Shown: positions 1-6,566, counted from the stretch's first letter. The stretch is DNA of 11,275 bases from Spirochaetaceae bacterium (GCA_031278295.1 JAITKQ010000077.1:1-11275); one strand, 5' to 3'. The notes: generated by a model from the letters alone, not told the origin. A program made the numbers and translations.

Positions 1-212
1 AAGGCTTCTTTTTCCGAAGCATAGCGGCGCCTTTTCCGCTTACCGGGGCCGCCCTCCCCGTACCACACCGTAGAGGGCACAATCCGCCCGTCGGGGGACA
101 ACATCACCGGCTCATCCCCCATCTGTACAGGGTAAATCCGCATATTGGTAGGCCGCTCGTCTATATACAGCGTATAGGCGTTTTCCTTCATCCTGTATTC
201 AAAAATATGCAT
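1..212 (-). CDS. Truncated gene beginning with the locus-specific C-terminal module (CTD)
   Basis: The reading frame is open from an ATG at 212 to the window edge, so the 3' end is missing and only about 70 residues are visible. It starts MHIFEYR and continues with a YTLYIDERPTNM segment, an IYPVQMG segment, then WYGEGG and RRYAS. The same motif order occurs at the C-termini of the proteins at 2576-3808 and 6285-7358 and at the N-terminus of the TPR protein at 1039-2280. It is therefore a fourth copy of one module of unknown function. The short lead before EYR resembles the start of the TPR protein (MSHDCEYR), which suggests a CTD-first protein of that type, perhaps also with repeats beyond the edge. 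A GGGGA sequence lies 5 nt before the ATG. The frame is the same as that of the upstream gene at 228-1034, separated only by its TAA and five sense codons, so a split gene is the alternative. Confidence 0.7.
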   Translation of the reverse strand, partial: MHIFEYRMKENAYTLYIDERPTNMRIYPVQMGDEPVMLSPDGRIVPSTVWYGEGGPGKRKRRRYASEKEA

Positions 213-227
213 ACAGTTCCCCAGCTG

Positions 228-1034
228 TTAATCTATGGTAAAGCGTAAACCACGCACGGACGCCGATTCGGGCCTAAAAAAAGACTTTGAAAGGGCATCA
301 AACATTATGCCGGCATGTTTTTTCAGAAATTGCAGGCTGTCATCCGTTTTGCAGCAATAGATGCGGCCCCCTTCGGTAACAAAATAGAGGCGCTGCACAG
401 TTGCCCAGCGCACGGCAAAAAGCTGAACCTGCTTGACGGGAAAAGCCGCCATAAAAGAATCTATCAGCGCCGTATAAATCGGGACATACTTAAGGGGCAG
501 GCGCACCTGGCAGGCTGTGGAGCAGATATAGTAACAGGTGCCGCCAAACTGTTCGTAAAGGGACACGCCAAAAAAATTTTTGTTTATCAAGTCGCCCAGC
601 CTCTTGAATTTATCATTCGGCTGGAGCTCGGCATAGTTTTCCGCGTTCACCGGCGGGCTGTCCTCCGCCGTCAGCCCGTTAATAACACCGGTATCCAGCG
701 GGCCAAGTCCGCGCATATTCCGGTATGAGGCGATGGCCATGATAAACAGGTAGAATACCTGTTCCACCATGTAGATGTTGTTGCCGTCCGCCTCGAAACA
801 GGCGCTGACGGGATTTATGAAAAGCTTGTAACGGTTAGGCCCGATACCGCCGCTTGCCCTGATGATACCATCTTTTTTTTCATGTTCAGGATCACGCACC
901 CGCAGCCACGCCGTAACGGGTGCGCCGGCGCCAATCTCTATACGAACATCCTTTTCGCAGTCTTCAACAAGCATACGGTACACATCCCGCATAAGCGGCA
1001 ATAGCTTTTCCGGCACAACAAATACTTTATCCAT
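228..1034 (-). CDS. Divergent stand-alone N-terminal module (NTD) protein, unknown function
   Basis: I do not recognise a named family. The 268-residue protein aligns by eye with the first about 260 residues of the proteins at 2576-3808 and 6285-7358. Shared landmarks are a SYRNMRGLGPLD segment (residues 103-114; compare FYRKSMRLPELD), EDSPPVNAENY (124-134; compare TDSPPLTAGSY), VPIY (184-187; compare IPVY), a YFVTEGGRIY strand pair near 217-226, and a TDDSLQFLKK segment (230-239). It is much more divergent than those two are from each other and lacks the YSENARIT motif. No signal peptide or membrane segment is evident, so it is probably cytoplasmic. I chose the ATG at 1034, which aligns with the paralogue starts and sits 8 nt after GGGGG, rather than an upstream start inside the TPR gene. 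It begins 4 nt after the TPR gene's stop, implying translational coupling. It ends exactly where its paralogues continue into the CTD. Confidence 0.8.
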   Translation of the reverse strand: MDKVFVVPEKLLPLMRDVYRMLVEDCEKDVRIEIGAGAPVTAWLRVRDPEHEKKDGIIRASGGIGPNRYKLFINPVSACFEADGNNIYMVEQVFYLFIMAIASYRNMRGLGPLDTGVINGLTAEDSPPVNAENYAELQPNDKFKRLGDLINKNFFGVSLYEQFGGTCYYICSTACQVRLPLKYVPIYTALIDSFMAAFPVKQVQLFAVRWATVQRLYFVTEGGRIYCCKTDDSLQFLKKHAGIMFDALSKSFFRPESASVRGLRFTID

Positions 1035-1038
1035 TTTT

Positions 1039-2280
1039 CTAACCCCCGCCCCCACCCCCACCGTTTTTCAGCTTCCTGTTTGCCTGATCCCGGCATTGGT
1101 ACGCGGGCATGAGACCGGGATCGAGTCTGATCGCCTCGTCAAAGGCCCTCACCGCGCGGCCATAGCCGCCCTTGTACAACCAGGAAATTCCCATATTGTA
1201 GTACAAGTGCGCGTCCCTCACACCGAATTCAAGCGCCTGTTCAAAATTCTGTATCGCGCCGTCATAATCTTTTTTTTTGAAAAAAGCAGAACCCCGGTTA
1301 AGGTAGGCCGGAACCAATTTAGGATCAAGTTCCACGGCGCGGGTAAAATCGGGAACAGCATTGTCTAAATTGCCGCTTTCGAGCCATGCGCGTCCGCGAT
1401 TGTTGTACAAGGCGGCGTTGCGGGGATCAAATTCAATAGCCCGGCTGTAATCGGCGATAGCGCCGTCGTAGTTTTTTTCGTTCCTGTACGCATCGCCGCG
1501 GCATAAGTATGCCCCCGCAAAATTCGGCTCAATCCTTAGCGCCGCGCTAAAATCGGCTATTGCCAGGCCATAAGACTTTTTCATCATATAAGCGGAACCC
1601 CGGTTAAAATACCCGGCTAGGGAAGCGGGGTCCAGCCCTATGGCCCTGGTACAATCGTTTATCCCGCTGTCAAAATCCCTCATCTGGATGTAGGCCGCGC
1701 CCCTACAGGCAAAGGCGTTTGCATGGACGGAAGCATCATCTAAGTTGAGCCCTATCACCCGGTTGTAATCGTCCACCGCCTTGCCGGCCTGCCCCCCCGC
1801 CATGTACATCCGGGCGCGTTCAAAGTAAGGGGCAAAAGCGGAAGGGTTTTGCTCTATCATGCGGTTCAGTTCTTCTATGGAACAGGAATGACTCCCGGCA
1901 TGGGCAGCGGGAACCCCGCCCGTCCACTTAATAGGGGCCGCCAGCGGGAGTTTGCCTACCTCCGCTATGACCCTTTGTACTGTAGCGGATTTTTCATCTT
2001 CGCTGTTGCGTGGCGGCAGCATGATACCCTGAAGCGTTCCAGCTTTGGACATGCCCGCCAAAAGCTCCTTTTCACCTTCTATGGCGGCATCACGCGATGA
2101 ATAGCGCCGCGCTTCGCAGCCGCCTCCTTGACCAATCCAAAGTTGAGGCGTCTGTACGGCCGGCCCTGCCGCCTGAAGGTTTACATTGAACCCGACGATA
2201 TACATATCCGCGGGCTTCCCGTCAACATACAGGCCATACACACCCTTGCCTTCAAAACGATACTCACAATCATGGCTCAT
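1039..2280 (-). CDS. TPR-repeat protein with locus-specific CTD module at its N-terminus and poly-Gly tail
   Basis: The 413-residue protein has two parts. Residues about 5-88 carry the locus module: CEYR, YGLYVDGKPADM, LWIGQGGG, RRYSS, then an A-x-x-GEKELL helix and an AGTLQGIM ending, matching the C-termini of the neighbouring paralogues. Residues about 147-397 contain seven tetratricopeptide repeats with typical spacing, for example NRGSAYMMKKSYGLAIADF and CRGDAYRNEKNYDGAIADY, most ending in A-I/L-x-x-x-P. TPRs form helical superhelices that bind protein partners, so a scaffold role is inferred. No signal peptide is visible. The tail is seven consecutive glycines, encoded by G-runs that also serve as the ribosome binding site of the next gene. 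The start at 2280 is chosen because AGGTGGTG lies 7 nt upstream; the GTG at 2292 would fall within that site. The gene follows a 50-aa gene after 24 nt and is probably co-transcribed with it. Confidence 0.88.
   Translation of the reverse strand: MSHDCEYRFEGKGVYGLYVDGKPADMYIVGFNVNLQAAGPAVQTPQLWIGQGGGCEARRYSSRDAAIEGEKELLAGMSKAGTLQGIMLPPRNSEDEKSATVQRVIAEVGKLPLAAPIKWTGGVPAAHAGSHSCSIEELNRMIEQNPSAFAPYFERARMYMAGGQAGKAVDDYNRVIGLNLDDASVHANAFACRGAAYIQMRDFDSGINDCTRAIGLDPASLAGYFNRGSAYMMKKSYGLAIADFSAALRIEPNFAGAYLCRGDAYRNEKNYDGAIADYSRAIEFDPRNAALYNNRGRAWLESGNLDNAVPDFTRAVELDPKLVPAYLNRGSAFFKKKDYDGAIQNFEQALEFGVRDAHLYYNMGISWLYKGGYGRAVRAFDEAIRLDPGLMPAYQCRDQANRKLKNGGGGGGG
2017..2268 (-). other. CTD module copy fused to TPR repeats
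   Basis: This is the stretch of the TPR gene that encodes the module shared with 1-209, 2576-3007 and 6285-6566. Conserved order: EYR, an aromatic-rich Y-x-LY strand, GKP-x-x-M, a variable loop, W plus a GG pair, R-x-Y, a Glu-rich helix and a G-x-L-x-x-I-M ending. Finding it at an N-terminus here and at C-termini elsewhere marks it as an independently folding unit. Confidence 0.7.
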
Positions 2281-2304
2281 ATTTAACACCACCTTTTTGA
2301 TTCA

Positions 2305-2457
2305 TCACAACAAGGCCCGGAGTTTCGCGTCACCCCCCGACATTTTTGCCCGCGATTCCGCCATCCTGCGGTCGGTCTCCGCAAACATGGCCCGCACTTT
2401 CTCAAAACTCAGGGGCTTGACCCACTCCGCCGCCTCTTCCGCCGTCATTTGTGCCAT
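2305..2457 (-). CDS. 50-residue helical protein, possible remnant of an ETDR-repeat coiled-coil protein
   Basis: A 50-residue ORF starts at an ATG at 2457 with a near-perfect GGAGGT ribosome binding site 6 nt upstream and ends in TGA at 2305, 24 nt before the TPR gene. The protein is charged and predicted helical: MTAEEAAEWV, then FEKVRAMFAETDRRMAESRAKM. The FAETDRRMAES stretch resembles the N-terminal coiled coil of spirochaete and cyanobacterial proteins of the DUF3782 type, in which ETDR-like repeats precede a PD-(D/E)XK nuclease-like domain. Nothing of that domain follows here. It may be a decayed start of such a gene or an independent small helical protein. The strong ribosome binding site and tight spacing argue that it is translated. 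No signal peptide is seen, and the function is unknown. Confidence 0.65.
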   Translation of the reverse strand: MAQMTAEEAAEWVKPLSFEKVRAMFAETDRRMAESRAKMSGGDAKLRALL

Positions 2458-2496
2458 AATTTTACCTCCAGCATAAAACTATACGGTTATATGGTT

Positions 2497-2526
2497 ACTT
2501 TACCACAAATCATGACTATTTTCCAA
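2497..2526 (-). promoter_or_regulatory. Candidate sigma-70-type promoter for the 2457-to-1 gene cluster
   Basis: On the minus strand, TTGGAA (2521-2526) and TAAAGT (2497-2502) are separated by 18 nt, and a TGG immediately before the -10 makes it an extended -10 box. It lies about 40 nt upstream of the ribosome binding site of the 50-aa gene, in an AT-rich 118-nt gap after the gene at 2576-3808. Neither hexamer is perfect, and read-through from that gene is an alternative. A second AT-rich box, TATAGT, lies just downstream. Confidence 0.35.
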
Positions 2527-2575
2527 GCAATAACGACAATCCTGCGGCCAATCCTTCAAAGCAAAATTTCAGTAT

Positions 2576-3007
2576 TCACGACTTAACAATTGTCGCGATA
2601 TTTCCTGACTTGAATATACGATCCACATACCCAAGCTCCTTTTTGATCGCCGTATTCAGGGTAAGGTAGGGCCTCATGGTTTTGCCGCCGTCCCCGCCCT
2701 CGGCAACCCAGATGATAGGACCGCGGTTCATGTACGGCGGCGGCAGATTTGGTTTCGCGCTATTGGGAATAGCCTGCCCCATACCGGGAAACAGGGCGGC
2801 AACATTGGGCGGGGGCGGCAGCCCTACACCCGTATAAGTTTTTGTGGACCCGCTCACGGATGACGGTTCCTCATTCCTGGCAAGATCCGCCATGATACGC
2901 AACGAGTCCGGCCCCATCATGCTTACCGCGTTGATAAGCATCTCGGTAGGCATATCGTTGAAGTAAAGCGTGTACCTTTTTCCGGTTTTATCGGGCCTGT
3001 ATTCATA
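2576..3007 (-). other. CTD module copy with proline-rich insertion
   Basis: This is the C-terminal module of the gene at 2576-3808. It keeps the EYR, YTLY, PTEM, W-x-AEGG, RPY-x-TLN and GN-x-x-TI landmarks. About 60 extra residues separate the first half (to M-x-I-x-x-V) from the W-x-AEGG half, whereas the copies at 1-209 and 6285-6566 have a loop of about 10-20 residues at that place. Confidence 0.65.
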
Positions 3008-3808
3008 GACCGGCTTCGAGTCCTCCCACCATTCCCGCCCTTCGAGAAGGTAATCCTGGATGGAGTCAAGTAACATTTCCATATAAGGATACGCATCCTC
3101 CATAAACTCAAGACTCTTGTCCTGGGTATTGTGGTAAAGCCCCTTGCCTTTCACATGGAAAAAAACGTGCTGTTCCTTCCCTCTCCGGCAAAAGACAAAC
3201 GCCGCGTCTGTGAAACCGTAAAAACGCCGGAAATCCTCCAGAAACGATTGGTAAACAGGTATATTTTCCCTGCACAGGTACTTGGTTATCCGGGCGTTTT
3301 CCGAATAGCGGATAATGCTGTACTTGCCGCCCGTATTCCATATAGAGATGCCGCGGGTTTTCTTGTCAAGCAGGTCAAGGAACTTGTCTAAATACGCGCC
3401 CTGAAAAAGCGAATAATTGTCCGCCGTAAGCGGCGGGACCTCCTCACGGTCTATGTCGTAAAAACGATTGTAATCCAGAGGCGGAAGCCTCTTTGATTTC
3501 CTAAAAAAATTCAGCCGCATGGCAAACTCATGGAAAGCGTCTTCCGCGTCGTCGTCGTCGCTTTCGACAGAAAAGGACGAGCGTTCAGCGCCGGAACGAA
3601 AGGTAATCACGAGGCTCCGCATAGTCCCTTTCGCCGTGATGACCGGCGTGCCGGCACCCTCGCCTTCCACCTCAATTTCGACCACCAACTCCCGCGTCCC
3701 GTCCTCTACCTGTTCAACACGCAATGATCCGTCGCAGTAAATAAGCGTGTCCCGCAAAACCGCCACCATCGGTTCAAGATAACCGTCAACATGATAAATT
3801 TTTCCCAT
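2576..3808 (-). CDS. Two-domain (NTD-CTD) paralogue with proline-rich insert, unknown function
   Basis: This 410-residue protein is a clear paralogue of the one at 6285-7358. NTD landmarks: FAMRLNFFRKSKRLPPLD (95-112), VPPLTADNY (124-132), an LDKFLDLLDKK helix, YSENARIT (168-175), IPVYQSFLEDFRRFYGF (183-199), and QHVFFHVKGKGL (213-224) followed by NTQDKSLEF. The CTD starts near residue 268 with YEYR and YTLYFNDMPTEM and ends with WVAEGG, RPYLTLN and SGNIATIV. Within the CTD, residues about 305-365 are an insert absent from the other copies, rich in proline (GLPPPPN, NLPPPY), probably a disordered loop. A four-Asp run lies near residue 84. There is no signal peptide. The ATG at 3808 has AGAGGA 6 nt upstream and matches the paralogue's start; the upstream GTG at 3838 has no ribosome binding site. 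The gene has its own promoter region. Confidence 0.87.
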   Translation of the reverse strand: MGKIYHVDGYLEPMVAVLRDTLIYCDGSLRVEQVEDGTRELVVEIEVEGEGAGTPVITAKGTMRSLVITFRSGAERSSFSVESDDDDAEDAFHEFAMRLNFFRKSKRLPPLDYNRFYDIDREEVPPLTADNYSLFQGAYLDKFLDLLDKKTRGISIWNTGGKYSIIRYSENARITKYLCRENIPVYQSFLEDFRRFYGFTDAAFVFCRRGKEQHVFFHVKGKGLYHNTQDKSLEFMEDAYPYMEMLLDSIQDYLLEGREWWEDSKPVYEYRPDKTGKRYTLYFNDMPTEMLINAVSMMGPDSLRIMADLARNEEPSSVSGSTKTYTGVGLPPPPNVAALFPGMGQAIPNSAKPNLPPPYMNRGPIIWVAEGGDGGKTMRPYLTLNTAIKKELGYVDRIFKSGNIATIVKS

Positions 3809-3843
3809 AACTCTTCCTCTAAAAATATCACCATTCACCGTCG

Positions 3844-3869
3844 CTCCGCTTACTCGAAATAAAGCGGAG
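3844..3869 (-). promoter_or_regulatory. Leader inverted repeat upstream of the 3808 start
   Basis: The arms CTCCGCTT and AAGCGGAG are perfect 8-nt complements with a 10-nt spacer, ending 35 nt before the ATG at 3808. If transcription starts near 3927, this forms a hairpin in the 5' leader. No T-run directly follows it, so it is not a standard terminator. It could be an operator or an mRNA-stabilising structure. Confidence 0.4.
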
Positions 3870-3933
3870 TCACATTTAACATAAACAAAAAGAAACGTAT
3901 AGAAATAAACAGCGCGACATTGAAAAAGAGCAA

Positions 3934-3964
3934 ATTATCCGCCGTCGCGGATACACCCTGTCAA
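3934..3964 (-). promoter_or_regulatory. Candidate regulated promoter: TTGACA, 19-nt spacer with dyad, GATAAT
   Basis: On the minus strand there is a perfect TTGACA (-35, 3959-3964) and GATAAT (-10, 3934-3939, five of six consensus positions) with a 19-nt spacer. The sequence TATCCGC-GACG-GCGGATA (3936-3953), a perfect 7-bp dyad, occupies most of the spacer and overlaps the -10. Long 19-20 nt spacers with a dyad in the spacer are characteristic of promoters controlled by MerR-family regulators, although there the dyad is usually more centred than here. A simple repressor operator is equally possible. It would serve the gene starting at 3808. The dyad followed by T-rich sequence could also be read as a weak terminator. 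Confidence 0.45.
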
Positions 3965-4036
3965 AACAATTACCGTGTTAAGGAGCATCAATAGGCGCAA
4001 ACCTGTCGAAGCCCGATACGCCGTTTCCAAAAAAGA

Positions 4037-4096
4037 ATTCCATAAAAATCAGTGAACAGTGAACAGTGTTTTATCCCCACTATCCACTATCCACTG
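4037..4096 (-). terminator. Heptamer-repeat hairpin followed by T-tract, probable intrinsic terminator
   Basis: Fifteen nt after the stop of the lipoprotein gene at 4111, the minus-strand RNA can form a 19-bp stem with a 9-nt loop. The 5' arm (4096-4078) is CAGTGGATAGTGGATAGTG, the 3' arm (4068-4050) is CACTGTTCACTGTTCACTG. All 19 positions pair, 15 as Watson-Crick and 4 as G-U wobbles. The stem is followed by ATTTTTATGG and, further on, another T-run. Position, stem length and T-tract fit a rho-independent terminator. Confidence 0.65.
4050..4096. repeat. Two short tandem heptamer tracts in inverted arrangement
   Basis: On the plus strand, 4051-4068 is AGTGAAC repeated twice plus AGTG, and 4079-4095 is ACTATCC repeated twice plus ACT. 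The two tracts are imperfect inverted copies of each other (15 of 19 positions). Similar short tandem heptanucleotide repeats are known from other bacteria, such as the cyanobacterial STRR families. Confidence 0.8.
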
Positions 4097-4110
4097 CCCG
4101 CCCCCGCCGC

Positions 4111-6276
4111 CTAGGGCATAGGGAACCCGCCGGACTGGTCGGATAGGTTTGTGCCTTTAACGATTTCTGTGGAGACGTTGCCGAAGATGCCGCCGTAGCG
4201 GAAGACGGCGGTCTGCACCTTTACGAAGCGTACCAGCGCGGCGTTCAGGTTTGCCGGGGAGCCGTCAGCGCGGATTGCGTCACGGGCGGCGTTAAATTTA
4301 GGGTAAGGGAATTTGGCCGTTACCCCCGCGGTATCGACATAGCCCAGCTGCGGTAGCTCGTATGAGGTATCGGCTATCCTGCCGTCGTCCCGCAGCAGCG
4401 TACCGGTAAACGTAACGCGGGTGTCAAAGTCATCGGACAGGCCGTTGCCGTGGGGCCAGCCGCTCAGGTAGCCCACCCTGCCCTTCGAATCAACATGGTA
4501 CACCCGCCTTTTCATCGCCTGTCCGTTTCCAAGACCGGTATTAACCCCCTTAAGATCGAGGTCGGGATCGTACACCAGGACATCGTACTCATTTGTCTTG
4601 CTCCCGGCGGGGTTAGGCCCCCGGAAGTAGCTGACAGCGTAGCGGCGTGTGATCTGGGACTTTCTCACCGCGTCGTCCTCCTCGCCGCCCGTCAGTTCGT
4701 ACCACATCTCGTCCGGCAGTCCGTTGCCGTTTTCATCGTACTGCACCCATACTATGCCGGCCTCGCTCCAGTTGCCAAAAGGGTTGCCGTAGATTTCGAG
4801 CGTTGACGCGCCGTAGGGAAGGCTCCACACCTCGTAGCCCAGCGCCGCCCCCAGGCTCCAGCCGTAGCCGTTACCCTCGTTGTGCTGACCGGGCGCGAAA
4901 TTTTTTAGCGGGGAGAACGTATTTGCCCCGCCCGCGGTGCCCGTGTAGCAGACCACCTGGGTTGTTGCCGTTACGGTAACGGGCTGTCCGGTAACAAAGT
5001 TATTGCCGGTAAGGTTTACCGAAACGTTGTACTTCCCTGCCGCGGCGGGGGTGATTTCACAGAATTCGCCGCCGGCTGAGAGGGTATACGGAGCGCCCAC
5101 CGTCCAGCTGTACGTTACCCCCGTGTCTTTGTGCTCGGCGTCGTAGCCCACGAGGAAGCGTACCGGGGATATCACTATGGTCTGCCCCGGTTTGGCGTAG
5201 TAGACCCCCTCGCCTATGAAGGCCTCAGTCTTCTCCACCCAGCCCCTGCCACTAGGGTCTTTCGTGAGCCGCCTGTACCCGTAGTCGAACCACGCGGCCG
5301 GTTCCGCGTCAGCGACATACATTTCAAAGTCCGCTTCTATGCCGTCCAGATTCAGTGTCAGAGTCTGCATACCCGGAGAGTCGGGCTTGTAACCTGTAAT
5401 GTCGCCGTCCGTAATGCTTCCGTTGGCATAGTCAAGGGTAAAGGTGCTCCCGCCCGCCGTTACCGTGGCCCTAAGATCGGAGCGGGCCAGATCAAAGGCC
5501 GCGCCCTTGACACGGACCGGCTTGTAGTTTCCACCCTTTATATAAGAGACTTTATCGTTCATCCCGTTCGGCTTGATCGTAGAGCCGGGCGCAAGCCGGA
5601 CTGTAACATCCACAGTACCCAACTCCTTGCCGTTAAACATCAGCGTTACCGTCTGAGTCCCCCTGCGGCTGCTGTTGAAACTGTTAGTCTTTGGCGTTAC
5701 CAAGCCAGCGTTCAGCGTTTCCGTCTGTCCGTCCCTGTCCCCGCCGGAATACGTGCCGCTTACCGCTACGCCGGAGGCGCTGAATTTTTCCCCCAGGTAG
5801 TAGACCTTTTTGGATGGAGGGGATGTCATCTTTATATCAGTTAGAACCGATGTTGAACTGTCTATGGCTATGGTGTAGGAAAGGGCGGGGAAGCTGCCTT
5901 CCTCCGTGTTAAGGATCTTAATACTTACCGCCTTTGTCCGGAAGGATGAAGCCGGGGCGAGGGCTTCGGTGTCTATACTGTCCACCTCGTAGTCTCCGGA
6001 CCCCAGCTCCTTGCCGTAGTTGCCGTTGTCGTACACGAAGCAGAGTACCAGCCCCGCATAACTGAAGGGCTGGCCCTTGGCAAAGTAAGTGGTGTCGGGG
6101 TAGGACTTTATAACAACGCCGGTGATGTAGGGTTCGTATACCTCCGGTTCCGTATAGTCCAGGTCATCCCACATCCCCCCGGAATCCATTACCACGGGGG
6201 GGCCGTCCTGCTCACAGCCCCAGAGCCAGAATACCGCCGCCGCCAAACATAAACAATTCCACGCCGCCCTTTTCAT
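4111..6276 (-). CDS. Large surface lipoprotein with Ig-like (Big_3-type) and PKD-like domains
   Basis: This 721-residue protein has a lipoprotein signal: positive start, hydrophobic core and LWGC lipobox with Cys21. Two Ig-like repeats of the Big_3 type follow: residues about 51-138 (TTYFAKGQPFSYAGL, then VSIKIL) and 144-227 (KKVYYLGEKFSASGVAVSGTY, then GTQTVTLMF). A more degenerate third spans about 230-322 (GMQTLTLNLDG). Residues about 360-445 look PKD-like (ITPAAAGKYNVSVNLTG). The C-terminus (about 446-721) has EIYGNPFG, GIVWVQYDENGNGLPDEMWYEL with a DxNxNxxxD calcium-site-like motif at 514-522, and FVKVQTAVFRYGGIFGNVSTEI. From memory this resembles the C-terminal region of Bacteroidetes cell-surface PKD-like proteins. 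It is probably anchored in a membrane and binds extracellular ligands. AAGGAGG lies close before the ATG, 8 nt after the stop of the paralogue at 6285, so the two are an operon. Confidence 0.88.
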   Translation of the reverse strand: MKRAAWNCLCLAAAVFWLWGCEQDGPPVVMDSGGMWDDLDYTEPEVYEPYITGVVIKSYPDTTYFAKGQPFSYAGLVLCFVYDNGNYGKELGSGDYEVDSIDTEALAPASSFRTKAVSIKILNTEEGSFPALSYTIAIDSSTSVLTDIKMTSPPSKKVYYLGEKFSASGVAVSGTYSGGDRDGQTETLNAGLVTPKTNSFNSSRRGTQTVTLMFNGKELGTVDVTVRLAPGSTIKPNGMNDKVSYIKGGNYKPVRVKGAAFDLARSDLRATVTAGGSTFTLDYANGSITDGDITGYKPDSPGMQTLTLNLDGIEADFEMYVADAEPAAWFDYGYRRLTKDPSGRGWVEKTEAFIGEGVYYAKPGQTIVISPVRFLVGYDAEHKDTGVTYSWTVGAPYTLSAGGEFCEITPAAAGKYNVSVNLTGNNFVTGQPVTVTATTQVVCYTGTAGGANTFSPLKNFAPGQHNEGNGYGWSLGAALGYEVWSLPYGASTLEIYGNPFGNWSEAGIVWVQYDENGNGLPDEMWYELTGGEEDDAVRKSQITRRYAVSYFRGPNPAGSKTNEYDVLVYDPDLDLKGVNTGLGNGQAMKRRVYHVDSKGRVGYLSGWPHGNGLSDDFDTRVTFTGTLLRDDGRIADTSYELPQLGYVDTAGVTAKFPYPKFNAARDAIRADGSPANLNAALVRFVKVQTAVFRYGGIFGNVSTEIVKGTNLSDQSGGFPMP

Positions 6277-6284
6277 AGACCTCC

Positions 6285-6566
6285 TTACCTTGTTACCCTG
6301 TCTTCGGGGTACATGATCGTCGATAGATTACCCGCCGCCATGATACGGGACAACAGCGCCGCCTCTCCCGCAAAGGCATCATTCAAAGTTTTGTACGGAC
6401 GCACGGCCTCCTCCTGTCCGCCCTCGGCAAACCAACAGAGGGGCATAGGCACGCCGTCAACCGGAATAGAATCCGAGCCAAGCTGTACCCGGTATATACA
6501 CATTTCAGTCGCCTTGCCTCCCACGTAAAGCGTGTACCCGTTGGCGTTTTCCGTTTTCCGGTACTC
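6285..6566 (-). other. CTD module copy, compact form
   Basis: This is the C-terminal about 93 residues of the gene at 6285-7358. It is the most compact intact copy of the module and the best reference for the others, running from SEYR through YTLY, ATEM, W-x-AEGG, RPY-x-TLN, an alanine- and leucine-rich helix, to the GNLSTIM ending. Confidence 0.65.

Larger units (their letters stand above)
3809..4110. other. Intergenic region: terminator, promoter with dyad and leader hairpin
   Basis: No credible coding sequence lies in these 302 bases. On the minus strand, in order of transcription, it holds the heptamer hairpin terminator (4050-4096), a promoter-like element with an overlapping inverted repeat (3934-3964), and a leader hairpin (3844-3869) before the gene that starts at 3808. 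It separates two transcription units. Confidence 0.7.

Noticed and set aside
315..728. Plus-strand ORF of 137 codons
   Set aside because: It lies antisense to the NTD gene at 228-1034, which has paralogues, a ribosome binding site and operon context; the plus-strand product looks like no family.
3809..3838. Ten-residue upstream extension of the 2576-3808 gene from a GTG
   Set aside because: There is no ribosome binding site before the GTG, the extension has no counterpart in the paralogue, and AGAGGA is placed correctly for the ATG at 3808.
4050..4096. CRISPR-like array
   Set aside because: The repeats are only 7 nt, contiguous and without spacers; they form the arms of a hairpin.
5131..5844. 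Plus-strand ORF of 237 codons
   Set aside because: It is antisense to the Ig-like lipoprotein gene and arises from the GC-rich codon pattern; no domain or ribosome binding site supports it.
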